64,000 nucleotides of DNA from an uncultured Christensenella sp. (GCA_910577055.1 CAJTKX010000005.1:1-64000), one strand, 5' to 3'; shown: positions 1-8,753, counted from the stretch's first letter. The notes: generated from the letters alone by a model not told the origin. Numbers and translations are program-made.

Positions 1-90
1 GGTGTCCACCGTTTTGAGAAATCAAGGCTCGTCGCCAGAAGTAGTTGGGTTTTAACCCCGCAAGATAAGGTAGTTGCCGGATTTCAAAAA
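1..90 (+). repeat. Upstream copy of a roughly 90-bp direct repeat
   Basis: Bases 1-69 recur at 301-369 with a single mismatch (C56 versus T356). Weaker similarity (TTGCCG, ATTT, AAAAA) continues to about 90 and 387. Each copy runs into its own intrinsic terminator. The copy starts at the window edge, so its left end is not visible. No coding potential is evident. It looks like the 3' part of a duplicated transcription unit. Confidence 0.75.
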
Positions 91-93
91 TAT

Positions 94-126
94 AAGCACT
101 CACTTTGTGGGTGCTTTATTTTTTTG
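94..126 (+). terminator. Intrinsic terminator after first repeat copy
   Basis: A 10-bp stem (94-103 with 107-116, one G-U pair) with a TTT loop is followed by a T-rich tail. It ends whatever transcript carries the first repeat copy. Confidence 0.75.
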
Positions 127-300
127 AACGCACAAATAAATAGTGCGGGGATAAGCCAACGACTTCCGCCAAAAACTCACTTAAACAACTTAAAAGTTGC
201 GTTAAGCTCGTTGTCTCGGCGGCTGTAAGGGGAAGCAGCCGCCTCGGTCACCGTTCGCGCGGGAATATGCGCTCACTCCTCTCCGCCTTGCAAAACGGTG

Positions 301-387
301 GGTGTCCACCGTTTTGAGAAATCAAGGCTCGTCGCCAGAAGTAGTTGGGTTTTAATCCCGCAAGATAAGTTTGCCGAATTTGAAAAA
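301..387 (+). repeat. Downstream copy of the direct repeat
   Basis: It matches 1-69 at 68 of 69 positions over 301-369, then diverges gradually toward the terminator at 391. The offset between copies is exactly 300 bp. Confidence 0.75.
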
Positions 388-390
388 GGA

Positions 391-416
391 AAAGCCCCAA
401 TATCGTTGGGGCTTTT
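391..416 (+). terminator. Intrinsic terminator after second repeat copy
   Basis: A perfect 10-bp stem, AAAGCCCCAA (391-400) with TTGGGGCTTT (406-415), and loop TATCG. The T-run is short and formed by the stem end. It insulates operon A from upstream transcription. Confidence 0.7.
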
Positions 417-423
417 ATGCTTA

Positions 424-480
424 ACTGTTAACGATTGAAATAATTAAACAGTCTTTTCTTAATCAATACTGACTGTTAAC
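424..480. repeat. Repeated ACTGTTAAC motif with inverted partner
   Basis: ACTGTTAAC occurs at 424-432 and 472-480. An inverted near-copy, AAACAGTC, lies at 446-453 and could pair with 471-478. The site is just upstream of the operon A promoter, so it may be a protein-binding region or a weak hairpin. Function is unknown. Confidence 0.4.
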
Positions 481-514
481 AATTTACAAAAAATGAAAAT
501 TACAGTAAAATGTG

Positions 515-543
515 TTGACACTGTTGCATATATGTATTATAAT
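515..543 (+). promoter_or_regulatory. Sigma-A-type promoter of fructan operon A
   Basis: A perfect TTGACA (515-520) and perfect TATAAT (538-543) are separated by 17 bp. Transcription should begin around 550, inside the operator. This rules out translation starts upstream of 586. Confidence 0.9.
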
Positions 544-547
544 AGCG

Positions 548-563
548 TTGGAAACGATTCCAA
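548..563. promoter_or_regulatory. LacI-family operator at operon A start site
   Basis: TTGGAAACGATTCCAA is a near-perfect 16-bp palindrome (7 of 8 paired positions) with the central CG typical of LacI-family operators. It overlaps the expected transcription start, a repressing position. The likely ligand is the LacI protein at 6356-7324 in the same operon, which would make the operon autoregulated. This assignment is inferred. Confidence 0.7.
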
Positions 564-585
564 AACATTATTCACGGGGGAGAGC

Positions 586-1845
586 ATGGCAAATTTATCG
601 TTAAGGCACGTATGTAAAATTTATCCCGCAAGAGGCGGAGCCAAAAAATCCATATTCAATTTCAAAAAGAAAAAGGCTGAAAGCAACACAAGAGTAGGCG
701 ATTTTATAGCCGTAAAAGATTTCAATATGGAAATCGAGGACGGCGAGTTTATAGTATTCGTAGGACCTTCGGGCTGCGGTAAGTCTACCACCTTGAGAAT
801 GATTGCGGGGCTTGAAGATATTTCTGCGGGAGAACTGTACATAGACGATAAGCTTGTAAACAATGTTGACGCAAAGGATAGGGATATAGCTATGGTTTTC
901 CAAAGCTATGCGCTGTATCCCCATATGACGTCGTACGAAAACATATCTTTCGGCTTGAAGATGCGGAAAATCCCCGATATCAAACGCGATAAAGAAGGGA
1001 ATCCCGTTCTTGACAAAGACGGTAACGAAATACAGATTATGCGCCACTACACGAGAGCGGAAATAGACGAAAAGGTACAGTGGGCTGCGGGAATCTTAGG
1101 CATAAAAGAGCTGTTGCAAAGCAAGCCTTCGGATATGTCCGGCGGACAGAGGCAGCGTATCGCCCTCGGTAGAGCAATGGTACGCGGACCGAAGGTGTTC
1201 CTTTTGGACGAACCGTTATCCAACCTTGACGCAAAGCTGCGAACTACTATGCGCTCGGAAATAGTCAAACTTCACAATGCGTTAAAGACGACGTTTATTT
1301 ACGTTACGCACGACCAAGTAGAGGCAATGACAATGGGTTCGAGAATAGTAGTTATGAAGGACGGCTACATTCAGCAGATAGACAGCCCGACCAACCTTTT
1401 CGACTACCCCGAAAACAAGTTCGTAGCGGGCTTTATAGGTACGCCGCAGATGAACTTTTTCCGCGTGACTATAGTTGCAAAGGTTAAGTATCTTTATGTA
1501 ATGTTTGCAAACGGCGAGTCAATTAAACTCAGTCTTGATAAATTGCGCCCCGTTAAAGAAGAATATTTGGACGGACAGCCGCACGGAGTTTATTTGGGTT
1601 TAAGGGGCGAACACGTTCAAGTCGGCTCAACCGGTATTTCAGTAAACGTCAGCATAACAGAAATTTTGGGCAGCGATATGCACATCTTCTTCCGCATAGA
1701 CGGTGAGGAGGGAGAGTTTATCGCTTGCGTAAGCGGACGCGCGCCGTTAAACGCTAACGACAAACTTTACATCAATTTTTCGGAAAAAAATATTCATCTG
1801 TTTGACGTGGAAACCGAAAAATCCATACTTGGCAAAGCGGAGTAA
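586..1845 (+). CDS. ABC sugar-import ATPase, MsmX/UgpC type
   Basis: This 419-residue nucleotide-binding subunit should power sugar importers. Walker A (GPSGCGKST) lies near residue 60, the signature motif is SGGQRQR, and Walker B aspartate is near 208 in the LLDEP motif. A TOBE-like regulatory domain follows. Compared with typical MsmX proteins it carries two lysine-rich or charged insertions: about residues 15-38 before Walker A, and about 120-145 in the helical domain. The ATG at 586 is preferred because it follows GGGGGAG, and because the promoter lies inside the upstream in-frame extension. It is first in operon A, 4 bp before the fructokinase. Its likely partners are the permeases at 8754 and 9727. 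Confidence 0.9.
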   Translation: MANLSLRHVCKIYPARGGAKKSIFNFKKKKAESNTRVGDFIAVKDFNMEIEDGEFIVFVGPSGCGKSTTLRMIAGLEDISAGELYIDDKLVNNVDAKDRDIAMVFQSYALYPHMTSYENISFGLKMRKIPDIKRDKEGNPVLDKDGNEIQIMRHYTRAEIDEKVQWAAGILGIKELLQSKPSDMSGGQRQRIALGRAMVRGPKVFLLDEPLSNLDAKLRTTMRSEIVKLHNALKTTFIYVTHDQVEAMTMGSRIVVMKDGYIQQIDSPTNLFDYPENKFVAGFIGTPQMNFFRVTIVAKVKYLYVMFANGESIKLSLDKLRPVKEEYLDGQPHGVYLGLRGEHVQVGSTGISVNVSITEILGSDMHIFFRIDGEEGEFIACVSGRAPLNANDKLYINFSEKNIHLFDVETEKSILGKAE

Positions 1846-1849
1846 GACT

Positions 1850-2767
1850 ATGATTTTATGTGTGGGAGAAATACTTGCCGATATGATAGGCGCCGAAAAA
1901 GACGGTTCGTATTTTTACGAGCGCAAGGCGGGCGGCGCGCCGTTTAACGTTGCTTGCGGAATACAGAAGTTCGGCGGGCACGCAATATTTGCGGGTAGCG
2001 TGGGCGACGACTTGATTGGCGAGTTCTTAATTAATTTCGCAAAAGAAAGGAATTTGGACGGACTTGTTATAGATAAGCGTCAAAACGAAAACACTACGCT
2101 TGCGTTTGTTCAATTAGATAAAAACGGAGAACGGTCATTTTGTTTCTACCGTAAAAATACGGCGGACTATCGCTTACCCGAGCTTTCGGACGAAACGCTT
2201 GGAAAAGCCGATTTAATTTCTATCGGTTCGTTAATGCTTTCGGAGGACTGCGGATTTACATATGCGGTAAACTTGGCTAAGCGTGCGCACGGGTTGAATA
2301 AAACCGTATGCTTCGACGTCAATTTCCGCACCGATATATTCCGTGACGCCGAGTTTGCAAAGGCGCGCTATTTGAAAATTTTGGAGCTTGTGGATATAAT
2401 AAAATTTTCCGAGGACGAGGTTGAAATTTTCGGAGAAGAATATTTAAGCGACAAGTTGCAAGATAAATTGCTTTGCATAAGCTTAGGCGAAAAAGGCAGC
2501 GAATGGCGCTACCGCGGTAAGAAGAGTAGGGTTGGCGCTATTCCCGTAAAACCTATTGACACCACGGGCGCGGGCGACGCTTTCTTTGCGGGCGTATTAA
2601 AGGGCTTGGACGGTACTGCGCAAAACGATTGGACGGTCAACTTTTTAAACGGAGTATTTGCAGAGGCCAACGTTTGCGGAGCTTTAAACACGCTTGGGCG
2701 GGGCGCGATTGACTGCTTGCCCGATAGGAAACAGATAGAATTTGCCTTAAAGAAAGTTTCGCAGTGA
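1850..2767 (+). CDS. PfkB-family carbohydrate kinase, probable fructokinase
   Basis: A 305-residue cytosolic sugar kinase of the ribokinase/PfkB fold. The N-terminal GG(A)PFNVA segment and the C-terminal DTTGAGDAF motif, with catalytic Asp near residue 243, identify the family. In a locus full of fructan hydrolases it most likely phosphorylates fructose to fructose-6-phosphate. Substrate cannot be read from sequence alone, and other PfkB sugars remain possible. The start at 1850 follows GGAG at 1839-1842, overlapping the end of the ATPase gene. A second kinase of the same family closes operon B. Confidence 0.88.
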   Translation: MILCVGEILADMIGAEKDGSYFYERKAGGAPFNVACGIQKFGGHAIFAGSVGDDLIGEFLINFAKERNLDGLVIDKRQNENTTLAFVQLDKNGERSFCFYRKNTADYRLPELSDETLGKADLISIGSLMLSEDCGFTYAVNLAKRAHGLNKTVCFDVNFRTDIFRDAEFAKARYLKILELVDIIKFSEDEVEIFGEEYLSDKLQDKLLCISLGEKGSEWRYRGKKSRVGAIPVKPIDTTGAGDAFFAGVLKGLDGTAQNDWTVNFLNGVFAEANVCGALNTLGRGAIDCLPDRKQIEFALKKVSQ

Positions 2768-2790
2768 GGCATTTGAGACAAGGGGGAATT

Positions 2791-5700
2791 ATGAGTATCA
2801 GACGGAAAATTGCTCTGAGCTTGACGTTGGCGTTGATGGCGGTATGCTTAATCGCCGGGCTTTGTACGGCTCGGTTTAAGGCGTTCGCCTATACCGACGC
2901 CGTTGAAATAACTTCCAATACGGGCGACACTTTCAAAGCGGAAGACGCGTCATTCGACAAGGACGCGACTTTCGTGTTTTCCGCTACCGTAAATTTCAGT
3001 AACGGCGATGCTGCGGCGCTTACTTTCGGTGAAACGGAAGAGGGCTTGTGGGCTTTCAATATAGACAGAGTGGGAAACCGAGTTAAGTTGCTGTATTTTA
3101 CTAAAACGGAAGAAGGCTTTTCCGCAAAAGAACTTTTGGCGGAGCCTTTTATCGGCAACGATAAGATGACCAAAGCCGAACAAGATATTGTCAACCCCAA
3201 GGTAAGGCAAGTTTCCGCAGTAAGGCTGAAAGTGGTGATAACCCCGCAAGAAGGTTGCGCGTTTGCCGAGTTCTATGCGGACGGTATCCGTCGCTACGCC
3301 TATACAGACGGCAGCGCGCCCGCAAACGATTTGGACTTGAACGCGGCGTTCGGAGATTTGAAATATACGGGCGGTAATCTTGGCTATAACGTTTGCAATG
3401 CGGACGTGGCTTTTACCGACGTTGAAATAGGCGCGCACGATTGCTCGTACTATACCGAAATGTACCGTAATCAATTCCATTTCAGTCAGTTTGCTCATTG
3501 GAACAACGACCCCAACGGCTTGGTTTATTATGACGGGTATTATCACTTGTATTATCAGCACAATCCGTTCGGCAGTACTTGGGGGGATATGTATTGGGGG
3601 CACGCAAGAAGTACCGATTTAATTCATTGGGAAAATCTTCCCATTTGCCTCTATCCCGAAAAGGCGGGCATTGACAACGGCAGTTTCGATAACAGCGACG
3701 GCTATATGTGGTCGGGCTCGGTAAGGATATATCACAAGGGCGAAAGCCCGCTTATAGAAAGCGAGAATTGGTTCGGCGATTTGTCGGGTTTGAAAAACGG
3801 CGACGGCGCGGGACTGATAGGCTTTTACACGCGGGACGGCGGTAAGCAGGACCAAATGGTAATGTCTTCCGACGACGGCGGGCTTACCTGGACGAAACGT
3901 AAATTAATCCCTTCGCAACAAATTTTAGGCTTGGGTGATAAAAAGACGGACTGCCGCGACCCAAAAGTTTTTACTTACGACGATAACGGCACAACGGTTT
4001 TCGGAATGTTGCTTACGGGAATGTGCGAACCTTACAACGTATGGTTTTTAAGTTCTTACGATATGGTAAATTGGCGCAAGGCGGGCGGGTTTAACGCAAA
4101 GGTTCCGCTTGTGAATACGGACGCGACAAACGGACCCGAGTGCCCCGACATTGCCTTTATCGAGGCTGATAACGGAGAAACAAAGGCTGTTATTTCCCTT
4201 GCGGGCAGAGGGTATCTCGTCGGCGACCTCACCTATGAAAACAACAACTTTGTATTTAAAGTTGACGGTAAAGATGTTTCTACTTTGAATTTAGACCAAG
4301 TGCCCGTTCAGCAAATGGACTTCGGACCCGATTCATACGCAACGCAAACGTTCTATATTGACGACGGCGAGTATGCCGGCAAGACGGTTTCGGTGAGTTG
4401 GTTTTCGGGCGTGCCCGGTGCAAGCGCGTCTGTGGACAGCGGTATTTTGACCCAACTTCGCAGCCGTTGGAACTGCGGAATGACTATACCCGTAATATGG
4501 GGTTTGCACTTTGACGGTAATAGGTATTTGCTGACTCAGACGCCGATTACAAAGGATAATTCCGCGAACAAGACGACAATAGCTACCGTGACCGACTATG
4601 CGGCGGAAGCCGGGAAAAATATTCTTAATAACCTATCGGCAACCGGTTTTGAAATAGACGCGGTAATTAAAAACCCCGAGTGCGGCGCGGTTGCTTTCCG
4701 CGTACGCGTAGGCGAAAACGAATATACAGAAATAGGTTGGAACGAAGAGGACGGATATTATTTGGACCGTTCGCATACGGCAAGCGGCACCATATCGTTG
4801 CCGAACTATGCAGACAAATTCTCTTCGCATTTGGGTGACGGAGCGGAGCTGAAATTTTACATTTTATGCGACGAGGGCAGCGTTGAAGTGTTCTGCGGCG
4901 ACGGGGTTGCGCCTTTCTATGCGGTAACTTTCTCCGCGCCTCAATCATCGGGTATTTCGTTCATTGCGGAAAAGGACGTTGAATTTACCAAACTCGAAGT
5001 AAACAAAATTGATACCGCGTGGAGAGATTACGCCGTTACTTCGTATTTGAACGTAGTACGCGATAATATTGAAATAGACTTAAACCTTTGCCGCAGTAAG
5101 GATATAAACGTTTACGGCTCGGGCGAAATTAATTACGAGATAGTTTCGGGCAAAAACGCAATATCTTATATGGAAACCGCAACGGGCTTAACCGTATTCG
5201 GAGAAAGCGCGGGAGAGGCGGTTATTAAAGTAACTTGCGGCGATAAAGCGGCTTATATTTCCGTAACGGTTTACGGAGGCGAAGCCGATTCCGACTGTGA
5301 TTTTAACAATATTACTTCGGGCGATTGGTATGAATCGTCAGACGGTTATATAGGTTCCATTGCTGCGGGCGACGCGTTTATCTTCTCGGAAAGGGAAGGG
5401 CAAGACTTTATGTATTCCGCCAAGTTCGATTTGAATAGCGGAATTGCCGCCGCGCTTGTGTTCCGCGCAAAATCCGATATGTCCCAATACATAGTTGCCA
5501 ACTACGATAACGGCGCGGGGCTTGTAAAGCTTTGGTCAAGCGCGGGCGACTCGGTTAACGTCGCCAAACGCGTTGGCGACTTGTCGGACGTTGTGTTGAC
5601 TGTAATAGCGGAAGGCTATTCGGTTAAGGTATATCTTAACCAAGAGCTTGTAATCGACTGCACCCTTTGCGAAAACGCGCCTACAAGCGGAGTTTTCGGA

Positions 5701-6372
5701 CTGAATGTGTGCGCGGCGAACGTGCTTTTTAAATACGTTTCCGTTTCGGAAGATTTGAACTCAACTTACAGTTCGGGCAATATTTGTTGGAACCATACCG
5801 ACGACGCCGTGTTCACTGTGGTAAACCGCAGCCTTAATAACGAGTCCGTTGACAGCGGGTTTTATACGGTAGAGGGAAGACGGGTTACTCTTTCACAAAA
5901 CTATATGGCGTCGTTGCCTCGGGCGGGAGAGTATCTGTTGGAAGTTAGGGGACAAAACAGTTTATACCATATGGTTCTTAACGTTAAAGCCGTGCCGTCG
6001 GCGGTGTGGCAAGACGTAGAGCTGCAAGAAAACAGCAACGCGGTATTCTTTATCGGCAATATATCTTCGGGTACGCTTACCGTAAACGGGCAAGAGGCGG
6101 ATGCTTCGCTTTATAAAATAGAGGGTATGCATCTTACAGTGTACGCCGCGGCGTTCCGTGCGGGGGAAAACGAAATTTCTTTTACGGAAAATTTGCACGC
6201 GAAAGTTACCGTAAACGGAGTTGCAAAGTTGGAGCCGCACTTCAACGAAGGCAACGGAACGGTTATTAATACCGTGCTGTTTGTAGTAATCGGAGCGGTT
6301 ATTTTTGCCGAAATAGTTTTAATTACGGTAATTTTATTGAAAAAGGGAAAAGAAGATGGCAGTAACGATTAA
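2791..6372 (+). CDS. Membrane-anchored extracellular GH32 fructanase
   Basis: A 1193-residue surface enzyme that should cleave fructans such as inulin or levan outside the cell. It has a type-I signal peptide (about 1-33) and a lectin-like beta-sandwich region (about 40-215). The GH32 propeller carries all three signatures: WNNDPNG with nucleophile D240, CRDPK with transition-state stabiliser D390, and ECPD with acid/base E450. The GH32 beta-sandwich, a bacterial Ig-like region (about 755-830), a second lectin-like domain and a C-terminal Ig-like part follow. A transmembrane helix (about 1157-1182) with a lysine-rich tail replaces an LPXTG anchor. The start is chosen after AGGGGG at 2781. Its end overlaps the LacI gene by 17 bp. 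Confidence 0.92.
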   Translation: MSIRRKIALSLTLALMAVCLIAGLCTARFKAFAYTDAVEITSNTGDTFKAEDASFDKDATFVFSATVNFSNGDAAALTFGETEEGLWAFNIDRVGNRVKLLYFTKTEEGFSAKELLAEPFIGNDKMTKAEQDIVNPKVRQVSAVRLKVVITPQEGCAFAEFYADGIRRYAYTDGSAPANDLDLNAAFGDLKYTGGNLGYNVCNADVAFTDVEIGAHDCSYYTEMYRNQFHFSQFAHWNNDPNGLVYYDGYYHLYYQHNPFGSTWGDMYWGHARSTDLIHWENLPICLYPEKAGIDNGSFDNSDGYMWSGSVRIYHKGESPLIESENWFGDLSGLKNGDGAGLIGFYTRDGGKQDQMVMSSDDGGLTWTKRKLIPSQQILGLGDKKTDCRDPKVFTYDDNGTTVFGMLLTGMCEPYNVWFLSSYDMVNWRKAGGFNAKVPLVNTDATNGPECPDIAFIEADNGETKAVISLAGRGYLVGDLTYENNNFVFKVDGKDVSTLNLDQVPVQQMDFGPDSYATQTFYIDDGEYAGKTVSVSWFSGVPGASASVDSGILTQLRSRWNCGMTIPVIWGLHFDGNRYLLTQTPITKDNSANKTTIATVTDYAAEAGKNILNNLSATGFEIDAVIKNPECGAVAFRVRVGENEYTEIGWNEEDGYYLDRSHTASGTISLPNYADKFSSHLGDGAELKFYILCDEGSVEVFCGDGVAPFYAVTFSAPQSSGISFIAEKDVEFTKLEVNKIDTAWRDYAVTSYLNVVRDNIEIDLNLCRSKDINVYGSGEINYEIVSGKNAISYMETATGLTVFGESAGEAVIKVTCGDKAAYISVTVYGGEADSDCDFNNITSGDWYESSDGYIGSIAAGDAFIFSEREGQDFMYSAKFDLNSGIAAALVFRAKSDMSQYIVANYDNGAGLVKLWSSAGDSVNVAKRVGDLSDVVLTVIAEGYSVKVYLNQELVIDCTLCENAPTSGVFGLNVCAANVLFKYVSVSEDLNSTYSSGNICWNHTDDAVFTVVNRSLNNESVDSGFYTVEGRRVTLSQNYMASLPRAGEYLLEVRGQNSLYHMVLNVKAVPSAVWQDVELQENSNAVFFIGNISSGTLTVNGQEADASLYKIEGMHLTVYAAAFRAGENEISFTENLHAKVTVNGVAKLEPHFNEGNGTVINTVLFVVIGAVIFAEIVLITVILLKKGKEDGSND

Positions 6373-7324
6373 GGACGTAGCGAGATATGCAAACGTGGGC
6401 GTGGGAACGGTTTCGCGTGTGCTTAACGGCGGGTGCGTAAACGATAGCACGAAAGACCTTGTTATGAAGGCGATAAAAGAGCTGCAGTTCACGCCGAACA
6501 GCGCTGCGCACCGTTTGCGTAAAAACAGAACGGGGGTAATAGCCGTGCTCGTTCCCATAATAAATCACCCTTTCTTTTCGGAATTCGTCGAAGTAGTGGA
6601 AGATGAGGCGGAAAAGTTCGGTTGGTCGGTTTTAATCGTTTCAAGCCAACAGAAAATCGACAAAGAAAAGAGCATAATAGAAAAAATACACCGCAAGGAA
6701 ATAGACGGGGCGATTTTCGTTACGCATTACAAGCACGATAAAGCCGATTTGGTGGGTTGCCCGTTCGTTTCTATTGACAGACCGCTTAGCGAAAGTATTC
6801 CTTACGTTACCTCCGACAACTATCACTCCACGGCGAACGCTTTGGAGTATTTGATTTCGAAAGGCTGTACAAAAATAGGCTACGTCGGTTCCAAACCCAT
6901 AGTCGATTCCGAAGTTATGCAAAGGGAAAAGGCGTATCTCGACACTATGGCAAAATACGGTTTGCCGCCGAGAATAGTGAACGACGTGATTATACACGGC
7001 GACGAGCGTAAAGTCGTGGATACTTTCTTTTCGGACTATCCCGACGTTGACGGCATTTTCGCCGCGGGCTTCACTATGGCGCAGATGACGTATAACGTCG
7101 CAAAAGAAAAGGGGTACTCCGTACCGGACGATTTGCAGATAGTGGCTTATGACGGCTCCTTTCAAAAGTGGGGCAACAGTTACCCTCTGACGGCGGTAGA
7201 ACAGCCGATTGCGGAAATGGCAAGGACCATAGTAAAGCTTTTGGCTGACGTTATAGACGGCAAGGAAGTACCCGTAAGAACGGTGCTTAAAGCAAAGTTT
7301 GTAAAGGGAAACACCACGAAATAA
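6356..7324 (+). CDS. LacI-family transcriptional regulator of operon A
   Basis: A 322-residue regulator. The N-terminal helix-turn-helix (TIKDVARYANVGVGTVSRVLNG) is canonical, and a periplasmic-binding-protein-like sensor domain follows from about residue 60. It begins inside the last codons of the GH32 gene, implying translational coupling. It probably binds the palindrome at 548-563 and responds to a fructan-derived sugar. That link rests on position and operator type only. Two hairpins separate it from the next gene. Confidence 0.93.
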   Translation: MAVTIKDVARYANVGVGTVSRVLNGGCVNDSTKDLVMKAIKELQFTPNSAAHRLRKNRTGVIAVLVPIINHPFFSEFVEVVEDEAEKFGWSVLIVSSQQKIDKEKSIIEKIHRKEIDGAIFVTHYKHDKADLVGCPFVSIDRPLSESIPYVTSDNYHSTANALEYLISKGCTKIGYVGSKPIVDSEVMQREKAYLDTMAKYGLPPRIVNDVIIHGDERKVVDTFFSDYPDVDGIFAAGFTMAQMTYNVAKEKGYSVPDDLQIVAYDGSFQKWGNSYPLTAVEQPIAEMARTIVKLLADVIDGKEVPVRTVLKAKFVKGNTTK

Positions 7325-7343
7325 CCGAAATTTGAAAAATTCC

Positions 7344-7380
7344 AAGCCCTTGCAAGGGCTTCTTACTGTTGCACAGTAAG
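7344..7380 (+). other. Paired intercistronic hairpins before binding-protein gene
   Basis: AAGCCCTTG/CAAGGGCTT forms a perfect 18-bp palindrome (7344-7361). CTTACTGT/ACAGTAAG with a TGC loop (7362-7380) abuts it. No T-run follows, so a terminator is unlikely. Such elements between a regulator gene and a binding-protein gene usually protect or process mRNA so that the binding protein is made in excess. That role is inferred. Confidence 0.6.
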
Positions 7381-7410
7381 AAAAAACGTTAACTGAAAAG
7401 AGGGAAAAGT

Positions 7411-8739
7411 ATGAGCGTAAAGAAAATTTTTAAAATAATAGGCGTCGTCGCTTGCGCCGCAATAGTTGCTTCGGGTATACCCGGTTGGGTAATAAACGAT
7501 TCGGATGCGGACGGATCGAACGGCAATACCGTTGTTTCCGTTATGTTCCACGTTTCTTCTTCCTCGAAGGAAGGGCAAGCGTACAAAAAACGTATTGACG
7601 CCTTTAACGAAGCTTACAAAGACAAAAAAATAAAAGCCACCGCAAACTACATACCGAGAACGGACGGTTCAAGCGCGTACGAAACAGCCCTTATTTCGAT
7701 GAAAATTTCAAATAAGCTTCCCGATATTATAACGTTCGACTCGCCTAAATGTTCTTACTATGCAGCCAACAACTATCTTTACAACATAACCAATATGGTT
7801 GCGGACATAAAGGACGAGTTTTTCGAGGGCAGCGTCAATTATTATAACGGCAATATTTACGGGCTGCCTATACAAGAGTCCAGCGCGGGGTTCTATTACA
7901 ACAAAGATTTATTCAAAAAAGCGGGAATTTCCGACAAAGAAATTTCGGAATACGGTGACGAAACCCCTTGGACTTACGAAGAGTTTAAGTCGGTTTGTTC
8001 AAGGTTAAAATCCGTATGCGGCAAGGTGCCCGTCAATATGAGTATAGGCGGTACTTCGGACGAAACCGCGCCATATCTTTTATATCCTTTCGTATATGCG
8101 TCGGGCGGGCAGTTCGCGTCGGAGGACGGCAATACCGTAAAGGGCTATCTTGACAGCGAAAAGACAATATCCACCTTCGAGTTTTTTAAAGAGCTGATAA
8201 ACGAGGGTTACACGGACGATAAGGTAGATGCAAACGCATTCTACAACGGTGAAACGGCGATGTACCTTTCTTCGGGTTGGACCATTGCAGACCTTCGCAA
8301 TAAAAATTATTCGGCTTTCCCGAACGGCAGTAATTGGGGGCTTCTCCCTTATCCGTACGGCGAAGAGGGCTGTGCGGCAAGCGCAACGGGCAGTTGGTCT
8401 TTCGGAATAACGCAAAATCACCACCAAGATAAAGCTGCCGCAAGGGAACTTTTAAAGTGGCTTGTAAACGACGAAAGTTCAAAAGTTATAACCGAGCACA
8501 CGGGTATGATTTCCGCAAAGAAAACCGTCAACGAAGGTAGGTATGACGCAGATTCTCCCGAGGCTATGCTTTTACAACAGCTTGCAAACACGGGCAAAGC
8601 CAGACCGCCGATGGTTGGATATTCGGTGCTGTCTACAACGTTTAACCAAATAATTCACGAGCTTGGCAGAACGGACAATTTAAAAAGTTTAATTACCGAA
8701 AGAACGGTGACCTTACAAGAAACCATCGATAAATACTGA
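7411..8739 (+). CDS. Extracellular sugar-binding protein (ABC importer)
   Basis: A 442-residue solute-binding protein of the bacterial family-1 type, with a mature domain rich in aromatic residues and the expected length. It should deliver fructo-oligosaccharides to the permeases encoded next. The N-terminus has basic residues and a hydrophobic stretch (about 8-27). There is no standard lipobox: the only candidate, VVAC at residue 15, would leave a hydrophobic segment interrupted by lysine. It may instead be held by an uncleaved N-terminal helix. The start follows GAGGG. It is separated from the permease gene by 14 bp. Confidence 0.87.
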   Translation: MSVKKIFKIIGVVACAAIVASGIPGWVINDSDADGSNGNTVVSVMFHVSSSSKEGQAYKKRIDAFNEAYKDKKIKATANYIPRTDGSSAYETALISMKISNKLPDIITFDSPKCSYYAANNYLYNITNMVADIKDEFFEGSVNYYNGNIYGLPIQESSAGFYYNKDLFKKAGISDKEISEYGDETPWTYEEFKSVCSRLKSVCGKVPVNMSIGGTSDETAPYLLYPFVYASGGQFASEDGNTVKGYLDSEKTISTFEFFKELINEGYTDDKVDANAFYNGETAMYLSSGWTIADLRNKNYSAFPNGSNWGLLPYPYGEEGCAASATGSWSFGITQNHHQDKAAARELLKWLVNDESSKVITEHTGMISAKKTVNEGRYDADSPEAMLLQQLANTGKARPPMVGYSVLSTTFNQIIHELGRTDNLKSLITERTVTLQETIDKY

Positions 8740-8753
8740 TAGGAGAGAGGATA

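Larger units (their letters stand above)
127..416 (+). ncRNA. Candidate structured small RNA, family not recognised
   Basis: This stretch has no credible reading frame but is rich in hairpins: a CAACTT/AAGTTG arm pair at 186-199, an 8-bp GGCGGCTG/CAGCCGCC stem at 218-243, a perfect 10-bp stem with GTGT loop at 292-315, and an intrinsic terminator at 391-416. Its 3' half duplicates bases 1-90. No T-box, tmRNA, RNase P or SRP signature could be found. The boundaries are a guess, since no promoter was located between 127 and 180. An inert repeated element or a transposon remnant is an alternative. Confidence 0.35.

Noticed and set aside
127..416. T-box, tmRNA, RNase P, SRP RNA or 6S RNA
   Set aside because: No diagnostic sequence (T-box core, tag frame, GGAAGGAAGCAGC apical loop in proper context) could be matched by eye.
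493..585. In-frame N-terminal extension of the first ATPase
   Set aside because: It contains the promoter and operator and has no ribosome binding site; ATG 586 follows GGGGGAG.
2950..3603. 217-codon minus-strand open frame
   Set aside because: Antisense shadow of the anchored GH32 gene.
6641..7345. 234-codon minus-strand open frame
   Set aside because: Antisense to the LacI gene, no recognisable protein features.
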